Positions 19,929 through 29,385 are shown, counted from the stretch's first letter. The stretch: 64,000 bases of DNA from Pseudosulfitobacter pseudonitzschiae (GCF_002222635.1 NZ_CP022415.1:620001-684000); one strand, 5' to 3'. The notes: generated by a model from the sequence alone, not told the origin. Numbers and translations: made by a program.

Positions 19929-20737
19929 CCCCGGCCCCCTTTCAGTGAAGTGGTGCGGTTCAGGATCCAGTCCGCCACAAGGTTGACGCTGATTGCCAGC
20001 GTGGCAATCGCCACCGCAGGATAAAGTGCGGCCCCGATGCCATAGACGATACCATCCTTGTTTTCCTTCACGATGCCGCCCCAGTCTGCCTGTGGCGGTT
20101 GCACGCCCAGACCAAGGAACGACAGGGTGGATACGAACAGAACCGCAAAGATGAACCGCAGACCCATTTCCGCCACCAGCGGCGACAGGGCGTTGGGCAG
20201 AACCTCGCGGAAGATGATCCAGACCAGTTTTTCGCCGCGCAGGCGCGCCGCTTCGACGTAATCCATCACGGTGATGTCCACCGCGACAGCCCGCGCCAGC
20301 CGGTAGACGCGGGTGCTGTCCAGCAGGCCCATGACCACGATCAGCACCGGAATAGTCACCGGCATCACCGACAGAACCACCAGCGCAAAGATCAGCGACG
20401 GGATCGACATGATCAGATCGACAAAGCGCGACAGCACTTGGTCAGCCCATCCGCCCAGAACAGCAGCAGCAAAGCCCAGTACCGATCCGGTGATGAACGA
20501 CAGCGCGGTGGCCATCGTGGCGACAAATATCGTGGTGCGCCCGCCATAGATCATCCGGCTGAGCAGATCACGCCCGATGGTGTCTGTGCCCAGCAGAAAT
20601 TCAGCGGAAGACGGCTCCCAGACCCCGCCGACAACTTCGGCCATGCCATAGGGGGCGATCCAAGGGGCGAAAATGGCCATCAGGAAATAGGTCGCGGTAA
20701 AGAACAGCCCGATCAGGGCAGAAAGTGGTATGCGCAT
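19925..20737 (-). CDS. Peptide-type ABC transporter permease (DppC-like)
   Basis: This 270-residue inner-membrane permease starts MRIPLSALIGLFFTATYFLM. It contains FLLGTDTIGRDLLSRMIYGGRTT near residue 47, a DppC-family marker, and the ATPase-contact segment DYVEAARLRGEKLVWIIFREVLPN near residue 155. Six spans are visible. It lies between the other permease and the ATPase, and pairs with the DppB-like permease upstream. Confidence 0.93.
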   Translation of the reverse strand: MRIPLSALIGLFFTATYFLMAIFAPWIAPYGMAEVVGGVWEPSSAEFLLGTDTIGRDLLSRMIYGGRTTIFVATMATALSFITGSVLGFAAAVLGGWADQVLSRFVDLIMSIPSLIFALVVLSVMPVTIPVLIVVMGLLDSTRVYRLARAVAVDITVMDYVEAARLRGEKLVWIIFREVLPNALSPLVAEMGLRFIFAVLFVSTLSFLGLGVQPPQADWGGIVKENKDGIVYGIGAALYPAVAIATLAISVNLVADWILNRTTSLKGGRG

Positions 20738-20792
20738 CAGATCAGCCCTCCTGCGGACCGGATGACTTTTGCGGTGTATAAATCGGTAAAGG

Positions 20793-21749
20793 TCATTTCG
20801 GATGCCTCAGTCTTGGGTTCGCCAGAATCGAGACAATGTCCGCGATCATGTTCAGCACGATATAGACAGCGGCAAAGATCAGCCCGCAGGCCTGCACCAC
20901 CGGAACATCGCGTTTGGAAACGTGATCGACCAGATATTGCCCCATGCCGGGGTAGGTAAAGACCACCTCGATCACGACGACACCAACAACCAGATAGGCA
21001 AGGTTCAGCATCACCACGTTGACGATGGGTGCGATGGCATTGGGAAAGGCGTGTCTGCGGATCACCTCGAAGATGCTCAGCCCCTTCAACTCGGCCGTTT
21101 CGATATAGGCCGACTGCATCACATTCAGGATCGCGGCACGGGTCATGCGCATCATATGCGCCAGAACGACCAGCGTCAGCACCGCGACGGGCAGTGCGAT
21201 GGTGTTCAGCTTTTGCCCCAAGCTCATGGTGTCGTTGATCAGTGCGGCAGAAGGGGCCCAGCCCAGTTTGACGCCGACAAAGAACATCAGAACATAGCCG
21301 ATCAGGAATTCGGGGATCGAAATTGACGTCAGCGTGATCGCCGAGATCAGTTTGTCCGGCCAGCGGTCGCGGAAGCGGACCGCGAGCAGACCTAGAAAAA
21401 TAGCCAGCGGAACCGAGATAACAGCGGCCCAGAAGGCAAGGAACATGGTGTTCTTCAAGCGCCCGCCAAGACTTTCGGCAATATCTCTGCCATTGGTCAG
21501 TGCGGTGCCCAGATCACCCTGCAACACGTCGCCCAACCAGGCGAAATAGCGGGCAACAGGAGGATCGTTCAGACCCAGTTCGGCGCGAAGGTTTGCCAGG
21601 GATTGGGGCGTGGCGGACTGCCCCAATATGGATTGCGCGACGTCGCCTGGCAGGATCGTGGTGCCAACAAAGATCAGGACAGAGGCCGCGAAGAGCAAAA
21701 CGACACCCAGCGCAACGCGCTGGGTGATCAGTTTTAATACAGGGTGCAT
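20793..21749 (-). CDS. Peptide-type ABC transporter permease (DppB-like)
   Basis: This 318-residue permease starts MHPVLKLITQRVALGVVLLF and has the DppB-type beginning with a first span followed by TTILPGDVAQSILGQSATPQ. The EAA-like contact loop (SAYIETAELKGLSIFEVIRRHAFPN, near residue 215) and the final VFTYPGMGQYLVDHVSKRDVP are also typical. It follows the binding-protein gene by 13 bases. A 55-base gap separates it from the next permease gene. Confidence 0.93.
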   Translation of the reverse strand: MHPVLKLITQRVALGVVLLFAASVLIFVGTTILPGDVAQSILGQSATPQSLANLRAELGLNDPPVARYFAWLGDVLQGDLGTALTNGRDIAESLGGRLKNTMFLAFWAAVISVPLAIFLGLLAVRFRDRWPDKLISAITLTSISIPEFLIGYVLMFFVGVKLGWAPSAALINDTMSLGQKLNTIALPVAVLTLVVLAHMMRMTRAAILNVMQSAYIETAELKGLSIFEVIRRHAFPNAIAPIVNVVMLNLAYLVVGVVVIEVVFTYPGMGQYLVDHVSKRDVPVVQACGLIFAAVYIVLNMIADIVSILANPRLRHPK

Positions 21750-21762
21750 CTGATCTGCGCCC

Positions 21763-23367
21763 TTATGCCGACTTCAGCCAGCACTTGATGGCCGCTTGGT
21801 TCGACATCATCTCGCCGTTCGGATCGTTGATCCAGCCGCCCAGATCGTTGCTGACGCCGTTCACAAAGTCGTTGAACATCGGCAGGATCAAACCGCCTTC
21901 GTTGCGCAGCATCATACCCATTTCCGAGTAGATTTCCTTGCGCTTGGCGTCGTCCAGTTCGGCCTTGGCTTGGTTCAACATGGCGTCGAACTCGGGGCGT
22001 TTCCAGCGGGTGTCGTTCCAGTCTGCGGTCGACAGATAGGCTGTCGTATACATCTGGTCCTGCACCGGACGGCCGCCCCAATAGGATGCGCAGAACGGTT
22101 GCACGTTCCACACTTCCGACCAGTAACCGTCGTTCGGCTCACGCTTGATTTCCAGCGGAATACCAGCGGCTTGGGCCGACTGCTGGAACAGCGATGCGGC
22201 ATCGACCGCACCGGGGAAGGCACCGTCAGAGACACGCAGGATGATCGGGCTGCCGTCGTGACCCGAGGCCGCGTAATGCTCTTTCGCTTTTTCAAGCGAA
22301 TGTTCGCGCTGCGGGATCGAGGCATCAAACAGCGGATAAGCGGCGTTGATCGGGAAGTCGTTGCCGATCGAGCCGTAGCCGCGCAGGATCTTGTCCACCA
22401 ACTCTTCGCGGTTGATCGCATATTTCAACGCCAGACGCAGTTCGTTGTTGTCAAAGGGGGCGGTGTCGATGTGGGCGATAAACACATAGTGGCCGCGACC
22501 CGCCGACGATTGCACCGACAGGTTCGGCGCACGGTCCAGCAGGCTGGCCACTTTGGGATCAACGCGGTTGATCGCGTGCACCTGACCGGATTGCAGCGCC
22601 GCTGTCCGCGCGGTCGCGTCGTTCAACACGAGAACTTCGACAGCGTCCGCAAAGCCGCGGTTTTCCGAATCCCAGAAATCATCGCGCCGCTTGAACGCAT
22701 GACGCACGCCGGGTTCGTCGATTTCCAGCGTATAGGCACCCGTGCCGATCGCAGCGCCGGGATTGTCCATGCCGCCGTCAGGCTGGATAATCAGGTGATA
22801 ATCGGCCATCAGATAGGGAAGGTCGGCGTTGGCCGATTCCAGATCGACGATAAAGTTGTCGCCATCCACTTTCATGCCCGCGATGCCCTTCATGATGCCC
22901 AAGGCACCCGATTTGCTTTCCTCGTTCGAGTGGCGCTGCATGGTTTTCAGCACGTCTTCGGGGGTCATGTCCTTGCCGTTCGAGAACGGAATACCCTTGC
23001 GGATTTTGAACACCCACTGTTTCGCATCTGCCGACGCCTCGACGCTTTCGGCCATGCGGTATTCGATCTTGCCTTCGGGATCGACCTCCAGCAGCGTTTC
23101 ACCCCAAGCGTAAAGATTGTTCAACGGCACTTCGGATGCGGTCAGGGCGGGGTCTTGGGTGTTGGTGGATTCGCCACCCGACGAGCCGATCTTGATCGTT
23201 CCGCCCCGTTTGGGTGCCTCATGTGCGGCGGCGTGTGCGTGGCTGGCCAGCATGGCGTTGGCAGCAACAGCTGTCACACCCAAGGCTGCAGCGCGGCCCA
23301 CGAATTCACGGCGCGTCATGCGGCCCTTGGCCACTTCGCTGGTCATATGTTGCAGTTGTTCGTTCAT
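21763..23367 (-). CDS. Peptide-type ABC transporter substrate-binding protein (Tat-exported)
   Basis: This 534-residue extracytoplasmic solute receptor of family 5 (DppA/OppA fold) leads the importer operon. The N-terminus has a twin-arginine signal: basic lead, then MTRREFVGRAAALG, a hydrophobic span and an AHA-AA-like cleavage site near residue 47. The mature domain contains the SBP_bac_5 pattern YRMAESVEASADAKQWVFKIRKG-type (near 106-128), with later ALKYAINREELVDKILRGYG (near 316). Tat export is unusual but known for such receptors. The ligand cannot be named from sequence; peptides, or another compound cleaved by the neighbouring hydrolases, are possible. Confidence 0.92.
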   Translation of the reverse strand: MNEQLQHMTSEVAKGRMTRREFVGRAAALGVTAVAANAMLASHAHAAAHEAPKRGGTIKIGSSGGESTNTQDPALTASEVPLNNLYAWGETLLEVDPEGKIEYRMAESVEASADAKQWVFKIRKGIPFSNGKDMTPEDVLKTMQRHSNEESKSGALGIMKGIAGMKVDGDNFIVDLESANADLPYLMADYHLIIQPDGGMDNPGAAIGTGAYTLEIDEPGVRHAFKRRDDFWDSENRGFADAVEVLVLNDATARTAALQSGQVHAINRVDPKVASLLDRAPNLSVQSSAGRGHYVFIAHIDTAPFDNNELRLALKYAINREELVDKILRGYGSIGNDFPINAAYPLFDASIPQREHSLEKAKEHYAASGHDGSPIILRVSDGAFPGAVDAASLFQQSAQAAGIPLEIKREPNDGYWSEVWNVQPFCASYWGGRPVQDQMYTTAYLSTADWNDTRWKRPEFDAMLNQAKAELDDAKRKEIYSEMGMMLRNEGGLILPMFNDFVNGVSNDLGGWINDPNGEMMSNQAAIKCWLKSA

Positions 23368-23442
23368 GTTCAGGTCTCCCGTTGATTGTTTTCACGCATT
23401 GGCGCAACACAGTCAGTCGCCCGACTGTCGCGCGCGTTTTTA

Positions 23443-23458
23443 TTGACTATAGCGTCAA
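23443..23458. promoter_or_regulatory. Candidate operator, inverted repeat TTGAC-N6-GTCAA
   Basis: A perfect 5+5 inverted repeat (TTGAC TATAGC GTCAA) lies 76 bases upstream of the binding-protein gene, in a locally AT-rich stretch that should hold its promoter. It looks like a dimeric repressor site, but no regulator gene is adjacent. Confidence 0.35.
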
Positions 23459-23516
23459 CGTTGCGCATTTGTGGCATTGTCGCAAGGATTAATCCGTGCT
23501 CCAAGCCGGTGTGTGA

Positions 23517-25532
23517 TCAGAGGTGATCACGCAGAATGCTGTCCTCCACGTTTTTGTCGAATATCAGTGCGTCATTCTCGTATGCCTCGATTTTCGCCGT
23601 CAGGTAGAACGTCGTCGAGTCCGACCACATTTCGCAGCGCGTTTCGGTGCGCAGACGGGTGTCATCCCGCTCGATTTCGTCGGTCCAGTGGCAGATGCCG
23701 CGGGCGCTGAGCGGATCGTCAGGGTGGATCGACCACGTCTCGCGCGCGACCGAGCCGTTGATCATCCCGTGGTCGCTGTCGCGCCACTTGCCGAAATCAT
23801 CCTCGATCACCAGCGTCGTCGTACCGGTCACCATGTCGGTGTCCTGACGGCGCACGTGGTTTTCGGGGCGCAGTTCTTCCACCTGCCACGGGTCGGCGGC
23901 GGCGGGGGGCGCAAAGGCAACTGTCTTGTCTCCGGGGCGGGGCTCATGCAGCGGCACGCCCAGTTGCGCGCGGTGGATATGCACCGCTGCGGCTGTGGGG
24001 GCGGGCCAGATCAACGGCCAATAGGCGGTCGAAATGGAGACGCGCAGGCGGTGGCCCTTGGGCACGCAATAACCGATGTGATCCAAGCTGAGCGTCACGA
24101 ACTGATCCTCGCCCACCGGCATTGCCGCGGGGTCCGACGCGCTGTCGCGGTGGCTGAGGTTCAGCACGCCATAGGTGATCCGCGTCGATGCTCCGTCAGG
24201 ATGCACATGGCACAGCCGCACGGCCAGTTGCGCCTGAGGCGCATCGCTGCGCAACATCATTTCGATGGCAGGGGCACCGAGAATATCCATGTCCTTGTCC
24301 AGCGGTGCCGAGGTCCATGTCGCTGACAGCCCGTCGTCGCGGCGCTGGTCGCCGGGCATCTCGGGGCCAAGCCAGATGGCACAATATTCGCCCGCATCAG
24401 CACCGGTATGGGCGGGCGATAGCACCGTGGTGTCTGCGACGTCCGGCTCGGATGTCAGAACACCGTCGCCCAGCCAGAAATCACGGTTCATCACCGGCGC
24501 TTCATGCATCGTCTCGCGGCCGGCCACGGTGCCGTCTTGCGTGACCCAGCGGCCGGGACGGTCGGTGTACCATGTGGCGGGGCGCACGCCGTCCATCACA
24601 TAGGCGCGGTAATCGGGGTCGTCTTCAACGCCGGTGTCGATGTCTTTCAGCCAACGGTCCCACCAGCGCAGGGCCTCTTGGAGAAACCCGATGCGCGGTT
24701 CCGGCACGGCAAAGTGAGGGTATTTGTGAACCCACGGGCCAACGATCCCCTTTGCACCCGGAATGTTGCGCACGACCTGCGGCACGGTGTTCTTATAGCT
24801 GTCGCCCCAGCCACCTACGGCCAACACTTTGGCCTTGATCGTGTCATAGCTTTCGCAAACGCTGCCATGTTCCCAATAACTGTCGCGCCGCTGGTGGCGT
24901 AGCCACAGCGAGGGCAGAAACGGTTCGGCCTCAAGCCGCTGTAACCACATCTCGCGCCAGTTCTCGCGCAGTGCAGGGTCGGGCGCGCGGCTGGAGTAGG
25001 ACCACATTGTCGCCCCCCAGCCAAGGTTTTCGTTCAGCAGATTGCCACCCTTGTAATGGATGTCATCAGCAAAGCGGTCGACAGTCGAACACAGGGTGAT
25101 GATCGCCTTGAGCTCGGGCGGGGTCATCGCCGCCACTTGCAGCGAATTGAAGCCGCCCCAGCTGATCCCCATCATGCCCACATTGCCGTTGCACCACGGC
25201 TGCGAGGCCAGATGGCGGATCACTTCGACAGCGTCGTCCAGTTCTTGCTGGCTGTATTCATCCTCCATGATACCTTCGCTGTCGCCATTGCCGCGCATGT
25301 CGACGCGCGCGCAGGCATAGCCGTGTCGGGCAAAATAGGGATGCGTCAGCGCATCGCGCGCGCAGGTGCCGTCGCGTTTGCGGTAGGGCAGGAATTCCAG
25401 AATGGCCGGAACCTGTTCGCTGTCGTCCTCGGGTCGCCACAGTCGCGCCGACAGGCGGGTGCCGTCCGACAGGATGATAGCGTGGTCTGGGTCTTCGGTT
25501 ATGTCGCGGGGGGCATTGGATGTGTCGCTCAT
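23517..25532 (-). CDS. CocE/NonD family hydrolase (X-Pro dipeptidyl-peptidase-like)
   Basis: The 671-residue protein starts MSDTSNAPRDITEDPDHAII. The alpha/beta-hydrolase core has the nucleophile motif GISWGGF near residue 124, an acid residue in VGGWGDSYKNT near 243 and a histidine in GPWVHKYPH near 267. The C-terminal third (GDQFVTLSL-type region to the end) is the jelly-roll domain of the CocE/PepX family. No signal peptide is present. Members cleave esters, amides or X-Pro dipeptides. Its place upstream of a peptide-type importer fits intracellular processing of an imported compound. The start follows from ATG and lies well clear of the glycerate kinase stop; a longer frame upstream is not conserved-looking. 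Confidence 0.87.
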   Translation of the reverse strand: MSDTSNAPRDITEDPDHAIILSDGTRLSARLWRPEDDSEQVPAILEFLPYRKRDGTCARDALTHPYFARHGYACARVDMRGNGDSEGIMEDEYSQQELDDAVEVIRHLASQPWCNGNVGMMGISWGGFNSLQVAAMTPPELKAIITLCSTVDRFADDIHYKGGNLLNENLGWGATMWSYSSRAPDPALRENWREMWLQRLEAEPFLPSLWLRHQRRDSYWEHGSVCESYDTIKAKVLAVGGWGDSYKNTVPQVVRNIPGAKGIVGPWVHKYPHFAVPEPRIGFLQEALRWWDRWLKDIDTGVEDDPDYRAYVMDGVRPATWYTDRPGRWVTQDGTVAGRETMHEAPVMNRDFWLGDGVLTSEPDVADTTVLSPAHTGADAGEYCAIWLGPEMPGDQRRDDGLSATWTSAPLDKDMDILGAPAIEMMLRSDAPQAQLAVRLCHVHPDGASTRITYGVLNLSHRDSASDPAAMPVGEDQFVTLSLDHIGYCVPKGHRLRVSISTAYWPLIWPAPTAAAVHIHRAQLGVPLHEPRPGDKTVAFAPPAAADPWQVEELRPENHVRRQDTDMVTGTTTLVIEDDFGKWRDSDHGMINGSVARETWSIHPDDPLSARGICHWTDEIERDDTRLRTETRCEMWSDSTTFYLTAKIEAYENDALIFDKNVEDSILRDHL

Positions 25533-25584
25533 GGGCGTTGGTTTTCCTGTCTGGGCGCGGATGTCAAGGCGATGGGGCGGGCAA

Positions 25585-26676
25585 TCAGGTTTTGCGTGCG
25601 ATGAGCAAGTCCATGACATTTGTGCCGGTGGGGCCTGGCTTTAGCAGGGCGTGGCGTGCCGCAAGCCAGTCATAGGGCGCGGCTGTGTCGATGGCGTTTT
25701 GCCCGCTGGAGAGCCACGTCTGCCCGTCCACCACGGCCCCTGCAGCATCGGTCGGACCGTCGGACCCGTCGGTGCCCGCCACAAGGATCTGCAGATCGTC
25801 CCGACCCGTTATTTCACGGGCCAAAAGCAGCGCCAGCATCATGTTACGCCCGCCCAATCCGGGGGCCTCGGGCAGGATCACCGTGGGTTCGCCACCAAGG
25901 ATATGCAGGCCGGATTCGGCGGCCTTCAGTTGTGCGGCAATGCGCGGAGCAAGGGCGGTGACGTCATCATAAAGCGTCTCGGCGTTGCTGCGCACATCTG
26001 CGCCGGCAGCATCGGCAATGGCTTGGCGCGCGATGGCATTTGACGCGACGATGCGTGCTTCATGGGCAAACGCCACATTATTGGGCGCATCCCCGATGCC
26101 CGAACCGATAACCCCCAAACTGTCGCCTTCTACGTCCGATATTGCCAGCGTCGTGACGCGCGCGCCCCCGAAAGTGCCCAACAGCTTGCCGCCCTTGATC
26201 CGAGACAATCCGCGCCGCATGACGTTGATCGCGTGAATATCCGCTCCCGAGGCCAGCTTGTCCTGTGTGCGCTGCGTCAGATCCGCCAGCGTCAGCCCGT
26301 CTTCCAGCACTTCGGCCAGCGCCGACGCCCCGCCCGAGACCAGCATCAACAGATGCGATTGCGGCCCGCAGCCTTGCACTGTTTTGAGCAGCGACGCGCC
26401 TGCCTCAAGGCTGGCTACATTGGGCACAGGGTGCGCCGCTTCGATCACCTGCGCATGGGGCGGTGCGCCGTCGGCGTGGCCATCCTTGGTGATGATCAGA
26501 ACCGGCGCATCCGGAAACAGCGCCGCCGCAGCACCAGCCATTGCGGTGGCAGCCTTGCCCACGGCGATGATCTGGTCGGGTGGCGTGATCGGATGGGCGT
26601 GCAGGGATTGGCGCACACTGGCGTCGCCCCCAACCGCATTTACGCCGATGTGCCAAAGATTTTCGAGCGCAGTCAT
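25585..26676 (-). CDS. Glycerate 2-kinase (MOFRL/DUF4147 family)
   Basis: This family phosphorylates D-glycerate to 2-phosphoglycerate, feeding glyoxylate or tartrate products into glycolysis. The 363-residue protein has the DUF4147 part with AVGKAATAMAGAAAALFP near residue 38, LLMLVSGGASALAEVLEDGL near 108 and NVMRRGLSRIKGGKLLG near 150. The C-terminal MOFRL part has HILGGEPTVILP, GGRNMMLALLLA and VAGTDGSDGPTDAAGAVVD. It is shorter than many relatives of about 420 residues, mainly at the N-terminus. It may be regulated by the palindrome at 26801-26814. Confidence 0.88.
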   Translation of the reverse strand: MTALENLWHIGVNAVGGDASVRQSLHAHPITPPDQIIAVGKAATAMAGAAAALFPDAPVLIITKDGHADGAPPHAQVIEAAHPVPNVASLEAGASLLKTVQGCGPQSHLLMLVSGGASALAEVLEDGLTLADLTQRTQDKLASGADIHAINVMRRGLSRIKGGKLLGTFGGARVTTLAISDVEGDSLGVIGSGIGDAPNNVAFAHEARIVASNAIARQAIADAAGADVRSNAETLYDDVTALAPRIAAQLKAAESGLHILGGEPTVILPEAPGLGGRNMMLALLLAREITGRDDLQILVAGTDGSDGPTDAAGAVVDGQTWLSSGQNAIDTAAPYDWLAARHALLKPGPTGTNVMDLLIARKT

Positions 26677-26800
26677 GGTGTCCTCGGTCGTGTTGGGCGT
26701 GAACGGGGGGCACCAAATGGGGGCACCAAAGGAAACCTAACGTGGCTGCGCGGGGCAGGCCACCAAGGAAAGTGAGAAAAATCAAAAAGACTCTATGCGC

Positions 26801-26814
26801 CGAATCATGATTCG
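26801..26814. promoter_or_regulatory. Perfect palindrome CGAATCATGATTCG, candidate operator
   Basis: This 14-base perfect palindrome lies 125 bases upstream of the glycerate kinase start. A further GAATCA half-site follows at about 26818. It looks like a binding site for a dimeric regulator, although none is encoded nearby. Confidence 0.35.
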
Positions 26815-27089
26815 GTTAGAATCACCTCAGGTCCAATAAATCACGACATAACCCGCGACAGACGGGGCGCGTGACGGGCTTCGGATGGTTTAAATTGGTG
26901 CTTTTGCGCCGCCTGCATTGGTGCGGGTGCGCGGTAAGGTGTTATATTATTCAATCCGATACAGGCAAAGACGTCCACGCCCCTTGGGGCGCGCGGCAGA
27001 TCAGATTGGCAGACACGCGAGGGGTGGAGGGCAGGTGGCCCAGCCACCCCCGCAGTGTTTGGTTTGTACCCCCAACGGCTGTTCGCGTG

Positions 27090-27136
27090 GCACCTGCGGG
27101 AGCCTCCGGCGGGGATATTTCCAGCCAAAGAAACAG
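27090..27136 (+). repeat. Dispersed intergenic hairpin repeat, copy 2 (diverged)
   Basis: The stretch GCGGGAGCCTCCGGCGGGG is followed by ATATTTCCAGCCAAAGAAACAGG. It matches the ATATTTTTGGCCAAAAGAAGG end of the copy at 53812-53871 with a few changes. It lies between convergent or non-coding borders, just past the dtd stop. Confidence 0.5.
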
Positions 27137-27148
27137 GACAAGATCAGC

Positions 27149-27592
27149 CTAGTCTGCGGTGTCGAGCCAGAGGGTCACGGGGCCGTCATTGGTCAGGCTT
27201 ACGGCCATGTCGGCACCGAATTTTCCGGTTTCTGTGGCAATGCCCAGATTGCGCAGGGCGTGGACAAACTGAAGGTACAGCGTTTCGGCCTGATCGGGTC
27301 TGGCCGCGCCGGAAAATCCGGGGCGGTTGCCGCGAGTGGTGTCGGCAGCCAAGGTGAACTGGCTGACAACAAGGGCCGACCCGCCGGTTTGCAGGATCGA
27401 CAGGTTCATCTTGCCCGCTTCGTCCTTGAACAGGCGCAGCTTTGCGATCTTGGCTGCCAGCGTACGTGCGGTATCAATATCATCACCGGGCATGGAGCAG
27501 ACCAGGATCAGCAGGCCGGGGCCGGTCTGGCCTGTCAGAACGCCGTCAACACGCACGGCGGCCTCGGACACCCGTTGCAACAGGGCGCGCAT
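27149..27592 (-). CDS. dtd: D-aminoacyl-tRNA deacylase
   Basis: Dtd removes D-amino acids (and glycine from tRNA-Ala) mischarged onto tRNA. The 147-residue protein starts [20 protein letters not shown], has the SQFTLAAD motif near residue 78 with the active-site pocket, and the Gly-cis-Pro motif in [12 protein letters not shown] near residue 135. The ATG at 27592 overlaps the nitroreductase stop as TGATG, so it is coupled to that gene. It ends the minus-strand run that starts at 34790. Confidence 0.95.
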   Translation of the reverse strand: MRALLQRVSEAAVRVDGVLTGQTGPGLLILVCSMPGDDIDTARTLAAKIAKLRLFKDEAGKMNLSILQTGGSALVVSQFTLAADTTRGNRPGFSGAARPDQAETLYLQFVHALRNLGIATETGKFGADMAVSLTNDGPVTLWLDTAD

Positions 27593-28263
27593 CAATTTTT
27601 CCAGTCAATGACGTCGGCAGCGGGCGCACGTGCGGTGCGAAAACTGTTGGCCGGGTGGTCCGGATCTGCATAGCCGAAGGAAATGGCACAGAGCAGGTTG
27701 CGATCCTCGGGCAGATCGAAGTGGTCGCGCACCATTGGCGCGTGGGCTGCGATGGCGGCCTGCGCAATCGTAGCCACCCCCAAAGCCGCAGCCGCCAGCG
27801 TAAAGGCGGTGACAAAGCCGCCCGAATCCATCGCCCCATACGGTCCCAGCTCGTTTGGTGCGGTCACCAGCGCCACATGCGGAGCGTCGAACAGGCGGTA
27901 GTTTTCCATCATTTGCCGCGCAGCGGCAGGGCGGTCGCCCTTTTCGATGCCCACCGCATTGTAAAGCTGAAAGCCGCAGGCGCGACGGCGGTCGGCATAG
28001 ACACCCTGATATTTCTCGGGCCAGTCCAGATCGGGCGCGGGCGCAGTGGCCATCGCATGAGCATAGAGCGCCTCGCGGAAGTTGTCCGTTGCAGAGCCGC
28101 TGGTGATGGTCAGTTGCCAAGGCTGGGCGTTGCACCAGCTGGGCACCTTTTGGGCGGTGGCCACGATGGCCGTGATCGTATCCTGATCCACAGGATCAGA
28201 ACGGAACGCGCGGCAGGAAAAGCGCGCGTCAAGGATCGCGTTCAATGTGTCGATATGTGTCAT
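27592..28263 (-). CDS. Nitroreductase family protein
   Basis: An FMN-dependent NAD(P)H oxidoreductase of 223 residues. It shows the family start [20 protein letters not shown], with SCRAF in place of the common SxRxF, a WCNAQPWQL motif near residue 43 for flavin binding, and the later [20 protein letters not shown] and [15 protein letters not shown] segments. The substrate cannot be named. It starts nine bases after the zinc-ribbon gene and overlaps dtd. Confidence 0.88.
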   Translation of the reverse strand: MTHIDTLNAILDARFSCRAFRSDPVDQDTITAIVATAQKVPSWCNAQPWQLTITSGSATDNFREALYAHAMATAPAPDLDWPEKYQGVYADRRRACGFQLYNAVGIEKGDRPAAARQMMENYRLFDAPHVALVTAPNELGPYGAMDSGGFVTAFTLAAAALGVATIAQAAIAAHAPMVRDHFDLPEDRNLLCAISFGYADPDHPANSFRTARAPAADVIDWKN

Positions 28264-28272
28264 CTCGGCCTC

Positions 28273-29385
28273 TTATTGGTTTTGCGCCACAAAAAAGCCG
28301 ATGGCTGCCGCCGCAAGCAACCCAAGCACAACCGCGATGGTGATCTTGATGGCCGAATAGGGCCGCTCGCCTTGCACCCGTCCGGTGCGCCCGTTGACGA
28401 CAAATCTGTACGTTTTCCCGCGATATTTGTACGCCGCCAGCCAAACCGGCAGCAGGATGTGCTTGAACGTCACCTCGCCCAGTGTCGTGTCCATCTGGTG
28501 AATCCGCTGGCGATCACCGCCGATGTCAAAGCGCACGTCGCGTTCGATCACACGGTCCATATGTGCGCGGGCTTCGGCATAGCCGTCTTGCAGTTTGACC
28601 GAATAGGCTTCGGCTCGGAAACCGGCCAGATACTCGGGGGCGTAAGGTTCAAGGGCCGCCAGATCCCACGGTTCCAGCGCGTCGGTGTAGCGTTTCGGCA
28701 GGCTGGTCGAGGCCAGAACCAGCACGTCGTCAAAGAACCGTGCCACGCGGCCTGCGGCGCGGTTCCAGCGCACTTTGGCCTCTTGTACCATTGTCGGTTT
28801 GCCATCGCGCATGACGGTTCGGGTGACGTAATAGACCGTGCCACGTTCGCCGCTGTACGATGTTTTGGTGTCCGCATCAAAGGTCCAATAGGGCACATAA
28901 ATCCCCTGCATCGCGCGACCTTTGCGGGCATAGTCCTGCAAACCATTGGGTGCAAACCACAGACGGCCCAGCCAGTCGGTCATCGCACCACGCGCGGCTG
29001 TTTCGGTCAGGCCAAAGGGCAGCACGCCGCGCGGCTTGATATGCCGGTTCAGGCCGGTGTCGGCCACAACAGGCGTCGCACAGAACGGGCATTCGGTGGC
29101 ATGTACCTTGGCGTCGAACGCCACCTCGGCGGCGCAATTGGGGCATTTGGAAATGCGGGTTTCTTCGATCTCGGCCTCGGGCAGGCGGGCATCAAGGGCT
29201 GCGTTAAAGTCCAGCTCGCGGATCGCCTGACGTTTGGGGGTCGCATTGTCCATCGCTTGAACGTGGCCGCAGTGGTCACATTTCAGCTGGCCCTGTCCGG
29301 GTGCAAACCGCATGTCGGCACCACAGGCATCGCAGGGAAAGCGGAATTCGTCGGCGGGGGTGTTCTGGTCGTCTTCAAAGCTCAT
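28273..29385 (-). CDS. Double zinc-ribbon (TFIIB-type) protein with C-terminal membrane anchor, YdjG-like
   Basis: The 370-residue protein carries two Cys4 zinc ribbons near its N-terminus, CDACGADM...CDHCGH (residues about 18-41) and CPNCAAEV...CPFCATPV (about 80-103). A large middle domain contains GIYVPYWTFDADTKTSYSGE near 165. One hydrophobic segment (IKITIAVVLGLLAAAAIGFF) sits at the end, so it is anchored in the inner membrane. The architecture recalls Bacillus YdjG, a partner of an SPFH protein. An SPFH gene lies three genes upstream. Function here is unknown. Confidence 0.75.
   Translation of the reverse strand: MSFEDDQNTPADEFRFPCDACGADMRFAPGQGQLKCDHCGHVQAMDNATPKRQAIRELDFNAALDARLPEAEIEETRISKCPNCAAEVAFDAKVHATECPFCATPVVADTGLNRHIKPRGVLPFGLTETAARGAMTDWLGRLWFAPNGLQDYARKGRAMQGIYVPYWTFDADTKTSYSGERGTVYYVTRTVMRDGKPTMVQEAKVRWNRAAGRVARFFDDVLVLASTSLPKRYTDALEPWDLAALEPYAPEYLAGFRAEAYSVKLQDGYAEARAHMDRVIERDVRFDIGGDRQRIHQMDTTLGEVTFKHILLPVWLAAYKYRGKTYRFVVNGRTGRVQGERPYSAIKITIAVVLGLLAAAAIGFFVAQNQ

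Larger units (their letters stand above)
26677..27148. other. Gene-free 472-base stretch with palindrome and hairpins
   Basis: No convincing reading frame is present. The region holds a 14-base perfect palindrome (26801-26814), an AT-rich TATATTATTCAAT stretch near 26943-26955, a strong hairpin GGGGTGG...CCACCCC (27021-27050) with an inner GGGC/GCCC stem, and copy 2 of the dispersed repeat before the dtd stop. It must contain the promoter of the glycerate kinase gene. A small RNA between 26950 and 27053 is conceivable. Confidence 0.5.
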
